Shown: positions 32,965 to 41,595 of the stretch, piece after piece
Position numbering within the stretch: the first letter of the stretch is position 1
How the letters are laid out: the number at the start of each line of letters is the position of its first letter
DNA from: Micromonospora sonchi
Lineage (GTDB): Bacteria; Actinomycetota; Actinomycetes; Mycobacteriales; Micromonosporaceae
DNA: 64,000 nt
NCBI RefSeq assembly: GCF_014646235.1
Contig: NZ_BMNB01000019.1
Coordinates: forward strand, 52,469-116,468
Direction: 5' to 3'
The notes under the pieces: model-generated
What the model saw: only the letters and a program-made list of their open reading frames with translations
Database searches by the model: none
What the model was told of the DNA's origin: nothing
Translations under genes and position numbers: made by a program

Positions 32965-33699
32965 CTAGCGCAGATGCCGGGCGAAGAACCGGGCAGCGTC
33001 CTCCCCTGCGAACTGCGGGACACCGGTGTGTCCGCCCATGTTGGCGTGCAGCGTTTTCTCCTTGGAGCCGAAGGCGTCGAACAGGTCCAGGGCCGCCTGC
33101 CGGTCGTTCCCTTCGTCATCCCACTGCAGCAGGACGTGCAGCGGAATGGTGACCTGTCGGGCCTCCTCGAACATGGTGCGAGGCACGAAACTCCCGGCGA
33201 AGAAGCCGGCGGCCACGATGCGCGGCTCGACCACCGCAAGCCGGATGCCGACGGAGATCACTCCCCCCGAGTACCCGACCGGGCCGCCAATCTCGGGCAG
33301 CGATAGGAGGGCGTCCAGGGCGGCCTGTGATTCTGGGGCCGCCTTGTCGACGAGCGGAAGGATGAGGGCGTCGATGATCTCGGCGCTGACCGGCTCGCCG
33401 GTCTCCATGGCCCGGCGCAGGTCGGCGCGGGCCTGCTCGGCGGCGGTCCAACGGGGCCGGTTACCGCTCCCGGGGAGCTCGATGGTGGCTGCAGCGAAGC
33501 CATCCGCCGCAGCGTGGCGGGCCCGCGCCACCAGGCGGGGGTACATCTTGTGCAGTCCAAGCGGGGGATGGCCGAGCAGGATCAGCGGGACCGGTGCGGA
33601 TGCGGATGCGGGCGTCCACAGGATGCCGGGGATCTCGCCGAGGGTGAATTCGCGTTCGAGGACGCCGTCATCGAGGCGCTGTTCAGAAGCGAATCGCAT
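32965..33699 (-). CDS. Alpha/beta hydrolase (dienelactone-hydrolase-like)
   Basis: 244 residues. The nucleophile elbow is GYSGGV near residue 145 (G-x-S-x-G), PLILLGHPPLGLHKMYP near 38-54 carries the oxyanion HG-like segment, the acid is probably in LHVLLQWDDEGND, and the catalytic His is in MGGHTGVPQF near the end. The order and spacing fit a small esterase or dienelactone hydrolase. No signal peptide. It is alone, facing back toward the TnpB remnant; the substrate is unknown. Confidence 0.78.
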   Translation of the reverse strand: MRFASEQRLDDGVLEREFTLGEIPGILWTPASASAPVPLILLGHPPLGLHKMYPRLVARARHAAADGFAAATIELPGSGNRPRWTAAEQARADLRRAMETGEPVSAEIIDALILPLVDKAAPESQAALDALLSLPEIGGPVGYSGGVISVGIRLAVVEPRIVAAGFFAGSFVPRTMFEEARQVTIPLHVLLQWDDEGNDRQAALDLFDAFGSKEKTLHANMGGHTGVPQFAGEDAARFFARHLR

Positions 33700-33941
33700 G
33701 GTCGTGCCTTTCGGGAGCTCGTGAGCGGCGCTCCCGGACGACCTATCGCCCGACCGTGACCCCAGGGGGGAGCACCCATGTCGAAACGTTCACGGGTACC
33801 ACCTCCTCGGTCTCTCGCACGGCCTCAGGAAAACTAGCAGCGGCCGCCGCGATCTGCCAAGCGTGTTTCTGCGCAGGTGGTCACGATCAAAGGCGGGCGA
33901 GTGCCGATCGGTTCGGTAGGGGGTGGGCCGTGGACAGGCCA

Positions 33942-33957
33942 TGTTTCACGTGAAACG
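33942..33957. promoter_or_regulatory. parS site
   Basis: TGTTTCACGTGAAACG, one base from consensus, in the 0.6-kb gap between the hydrolase and the HIT-like gene. This gap holds no supported gene but has two parS sites and several DnaA boxes. Confidence 0.9.
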
Positions 33958-34080
33958 AGCTGAGGCCGGCTCGACCTCGGTGCTCAGCCGAGTGCGCACC
34001 GGGTTTTACGCGGAGCTGTCTTCGCGCCGGGACAACACGACTTCCGTACGGCGCAGCGGGGACACCTGGCCGCCCGAACG

Positions 34081-34102
34081 TTATCCACACCCGTTGTCCA
34101 CA
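34081..34102 (+). promoter_or_regulatory. DnaA boxes between two parS-associated blocks
   Basis: TTATCCACA at 34081-34089 (perfect) and TTGTCCACA at 34094-34102; a further TGTGGATAT lies near 34185. They are within 30 bp of the parS site at 34112. Confidence 0.65.
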
Positions 34103-34111
34103 GGCTGGCTC

Positions 34112-34127
34112 CGTTTCACGTGAAACG
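34112..34127. promoter_or_regulatory. parS site
   Basis: CGTTTCACGTGAAACG, the 14-bp palindrome intact. The flanks GGCTC and GAGCC extend the dyad with a one-base bulge, giving a larger hairpin like that behind parB. Confidence 0.9.
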
Positions 34128-34274
34128 GGAGCCGGAATCCCTTGTTGAGCCGGGAAGATCGCCACTACGCAGAGGTTCCCGAGCCTGTGGATATCTCTGG
34201 GGATAGTCGGTGGGTGACGCTGTCGCTTCCCTCGATCCTGGACGGAACCGAAGGTGGATGGGGTAGGGACAGCA

Positions 34275-35345
34275 GTGCCGGACTCGGTTAGGGTCAGCCT
34301 CGTGCGCGACACCCCTCCCTCAGTCCCGGACTTCACCCAGTGGCCGTCTTTTCCCTTCGAGGGCGAGCTGCGAATCAAGCCACTCGACGATCCGGTACCG
34401 GTCGAACCTCTCCGCAAGGGCGAGGCAGACCGGGAATGCACCGCGTGTCAGGCGCCCGACGATGCCTACATCTGGGTTGGTGAGCGGTGGCGCGTACGCG
34501 CGATGGACCGTCCCACGGGTCTGCCGATGGTGCTCATCCTGGAATCGCGGTCGCATTTCGACCTGGGCGACCTGCCCAATCTTCTCGCCGCCGAACTGGG
34601 CGTGATGACCGTACGGCTCGAACGGGCCATCCGGTCACTCGACGGAGTGGCCCGCGTGCACGTCAACCGCTGGGGTGACGGCTCGGCCCACCTGCACATG
34701 TGGTTCCTTGCCCGGCCGTACGGGCGACTTCAGCTCCGAGGTACCTTCCTCACCCTCTGGGATTCGATCCTGCCGCCGATCTCCGAGGACAAGTGGCGGG
34801 AGAACCTTGCTCTCGTGGCCGCCTGGCTTGCCGAGTTCGGTGGTCGGCCGCTGGCTGAGCCGCACCGGATCCAGTGGCAGGCCCCGTCCAGCCTGGCCAT
34901 GCAGTCCGACCCGACCGAGGACGAGGTGCCGCAGGGCGGCTCGCTCCTGGACGCCATCGCGGAGACGGTCGAGCGGGCGGATACCGATGCCTCAGACCTC
35001 GGACGGCAATCGGCGACGACCGGGGCCGCGTCGACCGGCGCGCCGGAGGTTGAGGGGCCCTCGACCGGGGCCGCGTCGACGGCTGTTGCTGCCGCCGTAC
35101 CATCGCCGCGACCGTCACCAGAAGCGGAGCCCGGCCTTGTGCCCGGACGGCAGGACGGCATCGCCGGGGCGGCAGCGGCGGACCCGGCAGCGGCGGACGC
35201 GGAGAGGGAAGCAGGCGCGGCAGATGGGCGGGTCGCGTCGACCACCGAGGCGAACCCGACGGCGCGTGGCCAGGCTTCCGAGCCGAAGGCGACAGAAATC
35301 GCCGGTGACGCGACCGGCCCGATCACCAGGTCGAGTGGTGCCTGA
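34275..35345 (+). CDS. HIT-like domain hypothetical protein with disordered tail
   Basis: About 356 residues from GTG 34275 (AGGGA seven bases upstream); GTG 34254 and GTG 34302 are also possible. The first 190 residues are folded. CTACQAPDDAYIWVGERWRV resembles the zinc-binding start of HIT-like proteins, and VARVHVNRWGDGSAHLHMWF gives an HxHxHxx-like site (HLHMW). The last 150 residues are Ala/Pro/Ser/Glu-rich and disordered. HIT proteins hydrolyse or transfer nucleotidyl groups, but the full triad is not clear, so activity is uncertain. Upstream are parS and DnaA boxes. Confidence 0.7.
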   Translation: MPDSVRVSLVRDTPPSVPDFTQWPSFPFEGELRIKPLDDPVPVEPLRKGEADRECTACQAPDDAYIWVGERWRVRAMDRPTGLPMVLILESRSHFDLGDLPNLLAAELGVMTVRLERAIRSLDGVARVHVNRWGDGSAHLHMWFLARPYGRLQLRGTFLTLWDSILPPISEDKWRENLALVAAWLAEFGGRPLAEPHRIQWQAPSSLAMQSDPTEDEVPQGGSLLDAIAETVERADTDASDLGRQSATTGAASTGAPEVEGPSTGAASTAVAAAVPSPRPSPEAEPGLVPGRQDGIAGAAAADPAAADAEREAGAADGRVASTTEANPTARGQASEPKATEIAGDATGPITRSSGA

Positions 35346-35406
35346 GATTCCGTCGTGCTGACGGCGGGACGGCTGTGCAGACAGCCGGGTTCCCAGCCGC
35401 TGAAGT

Positions 35407-35460
35407 GTTAAGAAGGGGCCCCTATACAACGCCAGGCGTTAATAAGGGGCCCTTCCTTAC
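35407..35460. repeat. Palindromic element with nested hairpin
   Basis: Outer arms GTTAAGAAGGGGCCCC (35407-35422) and GGGGCCCTTCCTTAC (35446-35460) pair imperfectly; between them AACGCC-A-GGCGTT (35428-35440) is a perfect inner hairpin. It lies between two converging genes, so it may work as a bidirectional terminator, but its structure is also that of a dispersed repeat. Confidence 0.65.
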
Positions 35461-35470
35461 ATCTCGGCCG

Positions 35471-36472
35471 TCAGCGGGTGGTGGCGCGGGTGACCAGGGT
35501 GGCGATGACCTGGCCGAAGTCCATGCCGGCGGCCTGCACCGCGAGCGGCAGCAGCGACGTCTCGGTCATCCCCGGCGAGACGTTGACCTCCAGGACGTGC
35601 GGTTGGCCGGCCGGGTCGACGATCAGATCGACCCGGCTGAGGTCACGTAGGCCGAGCGCGGTGTGGGCGGCCAGCGCGATCTCGGCCACCGAAACGGCCA
35701 CCGCCGGATCCAGCCGGGCCGGAGTGTGCCAGGTGGTCCGGCCGGCGGTGTAGCGGGCGGCGTAGTCGTAGACGCCGTTCCGCGGCACGATCTCGACCGG
35801 CGGCAAGGCCTGCGGACCATCACCCAGGTCGACGACGGAGACCGCCACGTCCATGCCGGGCACGTAGCGCTCCACGAGCGCGGTCGGGTCGTACGCGAAA
35901 CAACCGACCATGGCGGCGGGTAGGGAGGCGGTGTCCCGGACCACGGCGGCGCCGAGCCCGGAGCCCCCCTGCGCGGGCTTGACCATCAGCGGCAGTCCCA
36001 GCCGGTCGACGATGCGATCCAGCACGGCCACCGCACCCAACTCGCTGAACCGGTCGTGCGGCAGTGCGACCCAGTCCGGGGTGGCGATGCCGGCCTCCCG
36101 GAGCACCGCCTTCGCCGAAGGCTTGTCCCAGGCCAGTCGGGAGGCCCGCGCGTCGCAGCCGATGTACGGCACGCCGCAGAGGTCGAGTACTCCGCGCAGC
36201 GATCCGTCCTCGCCGGTGGCACCGTGCAGGGCGATCACCACGGCGTCGGGCGGATCGGCGTCCAGCGCGGGCAGCAGGGCAACGTCGGCGTCGCGCAGCT
36301 CGGCCTCCATCCCGACCGCTCGCAGCGCGTCGAGCACCCGGCGGCCGGAACGCAGCGACACGTCGCGTTCGTAGGACAGACCACCGGCGAGCACGAGCAC
36401 GTGCAATTCGCTGGCAGCGGCACCGGACACGAGGGCTTCCTCGGAAGCGTTGACACCCATGCCGGGCATCAT
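35471..36472 (-). CDS. ddl: D-alanine-D-alanine ligase family protein
   Basis: 333 residues from ATG 36472, overlapping the aminotransferase stop as ATGA. N-domain: HVLVLAGGLSYERDVSLRSG and VVIALHGATGEDGSLRGVLD. ATP-grasp: LPLMVKPAQGGSGLGAAVVR, then VVSVVDLGDGP region, and DLIVDPAGQPHVLEVNVSPG with the Mg-binding Glu and Asn. The sequence fits Ddl for peptidoglycan synthesis, though a second Ddl may exist elsewhere. Its link with an aminotransferase suggests amino-acid metabolism; a role with D-amino acids is only a guess. Confidence 0.82.
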   Translation of the reverse strand: MMPGMGVNASEEALVSGAAASELHVLVLAGGLSYERDVSLRSGRRVLDALRAVGMEAELRDADVALLPALDADPPDAVVIALHGATGEDGSLRGVLDLCGVPYIGCDARASRLAWDKPSAKAVLREAGIATPDWVALPHDRFSELGAVAVLDRIVDRLGLPLMVKPAQGGSGLGAAVVRDTASLPAAMVGCFAYDPTALVERYVPGMDVAVSVVDLGDGPQALPPVEIVPRNGVYDYAARYTAGRTTWHTPARLDPAVAVSVAEIALAAHTALGLRDLSRVDLIVDPAGQPHVLEVNVSPGMTETSLLPLAVQAAGMDFGQVIATLVTRATTR

Positions 36473-37782
36473 GCCAAGTCGGGCCCCGGGGCGTCCGAGC
36501 CGGCCTGGCCCCGCCGGGCGCCCGGCCCGCCGACCGCACCGAACACCCGTCGCATGGCGATGTCCTGCTCCATCACGCCGGCCAACCGGCGGACCCCCTC
36601 CCGGATCCGCTCCGGCGAGGGGAAGGAGAAGTTGAGCCGCATGTGGCCGGTGCCGCTGCCGTCCGCGTAGAAGCCGGTGCCGGGGACGTAGGCCACCCGG
36701 GCGGCGATGGCCCGCGGCATCATCGCCTTCGCGTCCAGCCCGTCGGGCAGGGTGGCCCAGACGAACAGGCCGCCGGCCGGGGTGGTCCACCTGGTCCCGG
36801 CCGGCATCAGGTCCGCCAGCGCGGTGAGCATCGCGTCGCGCCGCTCCCGATAGACCTCCCGGTAGACCTTCAGCTGCTCGCGCCACGGCATCGTGCTGAG
36901 GTACGCGGTGACGGCGGACTGCGCGTACACGCTGGGGCAGAGGATCTGCGCCTCGCTGGCGATCACCAGCTTGTCCCGTACGGCGTGCGGGGCGAGGATC
37001 CAGCCGACCCGCAATCCGGGGGCGAAGGTCTTGGAGAAGGTGCTGAGGTAGAAGACGCCTTCGCGGCGGCGCGCCCGCAGCGGCGCGGGCGCTTCCCCCT
37101 CGAAACCGAGCTGGCCGTACGGGTCGTCCTCGACCACCAGCAGGCCGGCGCGCTCGCAGATGTCCAGGACCCGCTCGCGCCGCTCTTCGGTGAGCGTCAC
37201 GCCGGCCGGGTTCTGGTAGGTCGGGATGGTGTAGAGGAACTTCACCCGCCGGCCGGCCCGGGCCTGGTCCGCGATGGCCGTCTCCAGCGCCTCCGGGATC
37301 AGGCCGTCGTCGTCCATCGGCACGTGCACGACCTGCGCCTGGGCGGCCTGGAACACCCCGAGCGCGCCGACGTAGGTCGGCCCCTCGGCGAGCACCACGT
37401 CACCCGGGTCGAGGAAGAGCCGGGCCACCAGGTCGAGCGCCTGCTGCCCGCCGACGGTCACCACCACGTCCTCCGGGGAGGCCCCGCATGCGGCGTCGAT
37501 GCCGGAGAGGGCCATCACCTCGCAGATCCGTTCGCGCAGCTCCAGGGTGCCCTGGCCGATGCCGTACTGCAGGGTCGTGGTCCCGTGTTCGGCGCCGAGC
37601 CGGCCGAGCATCTCGCCGACGGCGTCGAGCGGGAGGGCGGCGATGAACGGGGCGCCGCCAGCGAGCGAGACCACTTCCGGCCGGCTGGCCACTGCGAACA
37701 GCGCCCGGATCTCCGAGGCGGTCATTCCCCGCACCCGGCGGGCGTACCGGTCGGTGTAGTCGTCGAGTGTCGTGCCGGTCAT
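36469..37782 (-). CDS. PLP-dependent aminotransferase, class I/II
   Basis: 437 residues from ATG 37782 (GAGGTG six bases upstream). Fold type I features: VSLAGGAPFIAALPLDAVGE, TVGGQQALDLVARLFLDPGD, YTIPTYQNPAGVTL (cofactor ring stacking), VVEDDPYGQLGFEGE (Asp to pyridine nitrogen) and the PLP lysine in STFSKTFAPGLRVGWI. This matches the LysN/2-aminoadipate-like subgroup without a GntR domain. The C-terminal 25 residues are disordered. It is coupled to ddl downstream. Substrate unknown. Confidence 0.88.
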   Translation of the reverse strand: MTGTTLDDYTDRYARRVRGMTASEIRALFAVASRPEVVSLAGGAPFIAALPLDAVGEMLGRLGAEHGTTTLQYGIGQGTLELRERICEVMALSGIDAACGASPEDVVVTVGGQQALDLVARLFLDPGDVVLAEGPTYVGALGVFQAAQAQVVHVPMDDDGLIPEALETAIADQARAGRRVKFLYTIPTYQNPAGVTLTEERRERVLDICERAGLLVVEDDPYGQLGFEGEAPAPLRARRREGVFYLSTFSKTFAPGLRVGWILAPHAVRDKLVIASEAQILCPSVYAQSAVTAYLSTMPWREQLKVYREVYRERRDAMLTALADLMPAGTRWTTPAGGLFVWATLPDGLDAKAMMPRAIAARVAYVPGTGFYADGSGTGHMRLNFSFPSPERIREGVRRLAGVMEQDIAMRRVFGAVGGPGARRGQAGSDAPGPDLA

Positions 37783-38072
37783 CACATCACCTCGGTGGCG
37801 GCTGGGACGGCTCCTTCCCGGATACCCGGGACACCGGCGACCATGGCGGCACGGCGCGCCGGATGTCGATCCTAGCCGCCATCTGCCGGCCGGGCGGTCT
37901 TCCGACGGCCCCGCGTCCACATGCCGGGCCCCGGGGGCTGCCCGTGTGGTGGGCGTTCGCGCGTACTCTCCCGTGGTGGCGATCGGCGGCGTACGATCGC
38001 TCGTCGGGGGCAGGAATGCGGCGGTCCGTCCGGGCCGGTACCGCCGCCGAACCTAGTGTGGGGGAAGCGCCT

Positions 38073-38738
38073 ATGTCGCGACGTCTGGTCAGCCTGACCC
38101 TCGACACCCTGGAGGATCTTCCCCGGCCGTGCCGACAGTGCGTCTACTGGGAGCTTGATCCGGTTTCGGCCGATCGGGCGTGCGCGGCCGGCGATCCCGG
38201 GCTGGAGAAGGAGGCGTGGGTCTCGCAGACCCTGTTGGAGTGGGGTTCCTGCGGCAAGCTGATCTACGTCGACGGGATGCCCGCCGGTTTCGTCATGTAC
38301 GCCCCGCCGGCGTACGTGCCACGGTCGATGGCCTTTCCCACCTCGCCGGTTTCCGCCGACGCGGCGCTGCTGATGACCGCGAACGTGGTGCCCGCCTTCG
38401 CCGGCGGCGGGCTCGGCCGGATGCTGGTGCAGGGGGTGGCCCGCGACCTGACCAAGCGCGGCATCAAGGCGATCGAGGCGTTCGGTGACGCCAAGTTCGG
38501 CGACGCCGCCGACCCGGGAGGGACCTGCGTCGCACCCGCCGATTTTTTCCTGTCGGTGGGCTTCAAGACCGTCCGCCCGCACCCCCGTTATCCCCGCCTG
38601 CGGCTGGAATTGCGGACGGCGCTGAGCTGGAAATCGGATGTCGAGTACGCGCTGGAGAAGCTGCTCGGCTCGATGAGCCCGGAGTCCCTGCTGCGCCCGG
38701 TCCGTCCCGCGCCGGCCACCCGCTCCACCGCCGGGTGA
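38073..38738 (+). CDS. GNAT family N-acetyltransferase
   Basis: 221 residues from ATG 38073 (GGGGGAA upstream). A cysteine-containing front part PRPCRQCVYWELDP leads into KLIYVDGMPAGFVMYAPPAY, and the acetyl-CoA motif is VVPAFAGGGLGRMLVQGVAR with FFLSVGFKTVRPHPRYP closing the domain. The sequence GIKAIEAFGDAKFGD is unusual for GNATs but conserved-looking. It diverges from the aminotransferase and converges on cwlM, the position of Rv3916c-like genes in mycobacteria. Substrate unknown. Confidence 0.8.
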   Translation: MSRRLVSLTLDTLEDLPRPCRQCVYWELDPVSADRACAAGDPGLEKEAWVSQTLLEWGSCGKLIYVDGMPAGFVMYAPPAYVPRSMAFPTSPVSADAALLMTANVVPAFAGGGLGRMLVQGVARDLTKRGIKAIEAFGDAKFGDAADPGGTCVAPADFFLSVGFKTVRPHPRYPRLRLELRTALSWKSDVEYALEKLLGSMSPESLLRPVRPAPATRSTAG

Positions 38739-38750
38739 GTCCGGCGGCGC

Positions 38751-39917
38751 TCAGTCGATCACGGTGCCGGCGGCGACGGCCGCCCGCAGCTCACTGACGT
38801 CGATCGAGCCGGTCGGCACGTCGCGCTCGATCGGCAGGTACATCCGCTGCACCGCCGCCACGATCGCTTCCACCACCTTGTCCCGGAAGCGCGGATCGAC
38901 CAGCCGGCCCCGGTCCGCCGGTGAGGTGAGGTAGCCGACCTCGACGCGTACCGCCGGCATCCGGGTGATCCGGAGCAGATCCCACGTCTTGGCATGGGTC
39001 CGGCAGTCGCGCAGTCCGGTCCGGGCCACGATCTCCCGCTGGACCAGGCCGGCGAGGCGTTCCCCGGTCGCGGAGGTCACGCCGTTGTCGGTGCCGTAGT
39101 GGTACGTCGCGACCCCTTCGGCGTCCGGGTTGGCGTGCCCGTCGGTGTGCAGCGAGATGAAGACGTCCGCGTTGAGCGAGTTGGCCAGCTGCGCCCGGTC
39201 GATGTCGGGCAGGCAGGTCTCCGGTGTCGGCCCTCGGGTGAGCTGCACCCGTACGCCCGACGCGGCCAGCTGCCCCTCGAGCCGGTTGGCCAGATCGTGC
39301 ACCAGGTCCGCCTCGGTCCAGCGCAGCGGGCCGTCGGGCACCACCACGCCCGGATCGGTGCCGCCGTGGCCCGGGTCGATGACCACCGTCCGGCCGACCA
39401 GCGTCGGGCCGGACTGTCGGATGGCGTCGGACTCGCGCAGCCATTGCGGCCGTCCGCCGACCACCTTGCGTCCGAGCCGGCGCAACGCCCCCATGGTGTG
39501 CGGACCGCAGGTGCCGTCCGGGGCCAGTCCCACCTCACGCTGGAACTGGGCCACCGCCCGGGAGGTGCGTACGCCGTAGATGGCGTCGGCCCGCCCGACG
39601 TCGTACCCCATCTCCAGCAGCCGTTCCTGCAACGACCGGACGTCCTCGCCGGTGAGCGGAACCGGCACCGCGTGGTAGAGCGTTCGGGCGCCGAGGCGCC
39701 AGCGGGCGGCGTCGAGGGCCCGCCAGGTCTCGGCGCCGACCCGGCCGTCGACGCTGAGTCCCCGCGACTGCTGGAAGGCCCGGACGGCCCGTTCCGTGGC
39801 CGCGTCGAACTCGTCGTGATGCGGGCCGGTCGCCTTGGAGAGGAGGTCGAGACCGGTCAGCACGGCACGGATCTCGGTCACCGCAGGTCCTCGGTCACCG
39901 GGACGGATCGGACGCAC
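38751..39917 (-). CDS. cwlM: CwlM-like N-acetylmuramoyl-L-alanine amidase
   Basis: 388 residues from GTG 39917 (GGAGG six bases upstream). Two peptidoglycan-binding domains: IRPGDRGPAVTEIRAVLTGL and LTGEDVRSLQERLLEMGYDV. The amidase_3 domain has all four zinc/catalytic residues: VVIDPGHGGTDPG (His), WTEADLVHDLANRL (Glu), FISLHTDGHANPD (His) and RVEVGYLTSPADRG (Glu). No signal peptide is seen. In mycobacteria the same protein acts in the cytoplasm to activate MurA; this one may do likewise while keeping an intact active site. It ends the sigM-trxB-trxA run. Confidence 0.87.
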   Translation of the reverse strand: MRPIRPGDRGPAVTEIRAVLTGLDLLSKATGPHHDEFDAATERAVRAFQQSRGLSVDGRVGAETWRALDAARWRLGARTLYHAVPVPLTGEDVRSLQERLLEMGYDVGRADAIYGVRTSRAVAQFQREVGLAPDGTCGPHTMGALRRLGRKVVGGRPQWLRESDAIRQSGPTLVGRTVVIDPGHGGTDPGVVVPDGPLRWTEADLVHDLANRLEGQLAASGVRVQLTRGPTPETCLPDIDRAQLANSLNADVFISLHTDGHANPDAEGVATYHYGTDNGVTSATGERLAGLVQREIVARTGLRDCRTHAKTWDLLRITRMPAVRVEVGYLTSPADRGRLVDPRFRDKVVEAIVAAVQRMYLPIERDVPTGSIDVSELRAAVAAGTVID

Positions 39918-40116
39918 GCACGACCTCCTCTGCACGGTCGGTGGCTGCCCAGGACCGTTCGGCGGCAGGGCGCACCGCGACGGGGACCAGGTGGTCACCG
40001 GCGTCCGGTGCCCCCGGGTTCGAGGTTATGCGCTGGACGATCCCAGGGGCGGGAAACGCGTCGACCCCGTACCGGTGAGCCCGGCACGGGGTCGAGACGG
40101 CGGCTGTCGCCGAGGG

Positions 40117-40440
40117 TCAGAGCGCCGACTGGATCAGCTTGACCAGCTCTCCCTTGGGCTTGGCGCCCGCGATCGACTGCACCGGCTCGCCGTTCTTGAA
40201 CACGGTGAGGGTCGGTACGGACATGATCCGGTAGGCGCGGGCCGTTTCCGGGTTCTCGTCGATGTTGAGCTTGACGATGCTGACCTGGTCGCCCATCTCG
40301 CCGGCGATCTCCTCCAGCAGCGGCGACACCTTGCGGCACGGTGCGCACCACTCAGCCCAGAAGTCCACCAGGACCGGCTTGTCCGACTTGAGCACGTCGG
40401 CGGCGAAACTTGCGTCGGTGACCGACTTGGTCGCTCCCAC
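40117..40440 (-). CDS. trxA: Thioredoxin, active site WCAPC
   Basis: 107 residues from GTG 40440 (GAGGAGGGG upstream). Thioredoxin fold with DKPVLVDFWAEWCAPCRKVS, IVKLNIDENPETARAYRIMS and the cis-proline loop VPTLTVFKNGEPV. The active site reads Cys-Ala-Pro-Cys instead of the usual Cys-Gly-Pro-Cys. It is reduced by the adjacent thioredoxin reductase (trxB ends 31 bases upstream), so the pair is one redox unit. Confidence 0.95.
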   Translation of the reverse strand: MGATKSVTDASFAADVLKSDKPVLVDFWAEWCAPCRKVSPLLEEIAGEMGDQVSIVKLNIDENPETARAYRIMSVPTLTVFKNGEPVQSIAGAKPKGELVKLIQSAL

Positions 40441-40471
40441 TATTGACCCCTCCTCCTCAGATTTTTCTGGT

Positions 40472-41422
40472 TCAGTCCTTCGGCAGCGTGGCGATGAAGC
40501 GTTCCGCGTCCAGGGCGGCCGCACAGCCCGTACCGGCCGCGGTGATCGCCTGCCGATAGGTGTGGTCGACCAGGTCACCGGCGGCGAACACACCGGGAAC
40601 GCTGGTCCGGGTGCTGGGCGGATCGACCGTCACGTAGCCCTCGTCGTCCAGTTCCACCTGCCCGCGGAACAGCTCGCTGCGCGGGTCGTGGCCGATCGCC
40701 ACGAAGACGCCGGTGACGTCGAGCACCCTGGTCTCGCCGGTGTGCACGTTGCGCACCCGTACCCCGGAGACCTTGCCGTCCGCACCGAGAATCTCTTCGA
40801 CCACGGTGTTCCACTCGACCTTGATCTTGTCGTTGCCCAGCGCCCGCTCGGCCATGATCTTGCTGGCGCGGAACGAGTCCCGGCGGTGGATGATGGTGAC
40901 CGAGTCGGCGAAGCGGGTCAGGAAGCTCGCCTCCTCCATCGCCGAGTCGCCGCCACCGACGACCACGATGTGCTGGTTGCGGAAGAAGAAGCCGTCGCAG
41001 GTGGCGCAGGAGGAGACGCCGTGGCCGAGGAACTCCTGCTCACCCGGCACGCCGAGCGGACGCCAGGCGGAGCCGGTGGCGAGGATGACCGCCCGGGCCC
41101 GGTAGGCGGTGTCGCCGACCCAGACGGTGCTCGCCGTGCCCGGCTGACCGGTCTCCACCAGCTCGACCCGGGTGGCGTCGTCGGTCAGGAACTCGGCGCC
41201 GAACCGCTCGGCCTGCTTGCGCATGTTGTCCATGAGCTCGGGGCCGAGGATGCCGTCCGCGAAACCGGGAAAGTTCTCCACTTCGGTGGTGGTCATCAGC
41301 GCGCCGCCGGACTGCACGCCCTCGATGATCAGGGGCTTGAGATTGGCGCGGGCCGCGTAGACCGCCGCGGTGTAACCGGCCGGCCCGGAGCCGATGATGA
41401 TCAGGTTGCGGACCTCGTCCAC
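40472..41422 (-). CDS. trxB: Thioredoxin reductase
   Basis: 316 residues from GTG 41422 (GGGAG six bases upstream). FAD site: IIIGSGPAGYTAAVYAARAN and GVFAAGDLVDHTYRQA; redox-active Cys pair in SSCATCDGFFF; NADPH site VVVGGGDSAMEEASF with HRRDSF. It passes electrons from NADPH to thioredoxin. It lies between the SigM module and trxA, the same order as in mycobacteria. Confidence 0.97.
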   Translation of the reverse strand: MDEVRNLIIIGSGPAGYTAAVYAARANLKPLIIEGVQSGGALMTTTEVENFPGFADGILGPELMDNMRKQAERFGAEFLTDDATRVELVETGQPGTASTVWVGDTAYRARAVILATGSAWRPLGVPGEQEFLGHGVSSCATCDGFFFRNQHIVVVGGGDSAMEEASFLTRFADSVTIIHRRDSFRASKIMAERALGNDKIKVEWNTVVEEILGADGKVSGVRVRNVHTGETRVLDVTGVFVAIGHDPRSELFRGQVELDDEGYVTVDPPSTRTSVPGVFAAGDLVDHTYRQAITAAGTGCAAALDAERFIATLPKD

Positions 41423-41595
41423 TGCCGTCTCCCAATCGTGTTGACTGTCGCCATCGGCGTGCGCCGATGGCGATCCGAGTGCCGACGCGGCGGCAACTGA
41501 TGTGCAGAACGTCATCGTACGAAGCGGGAATTCCCGAGCCGGTCATCCGGTGGGTCAGGTCACGTGGACGGGCAAACGTCCGGTGACCGCGAAAA

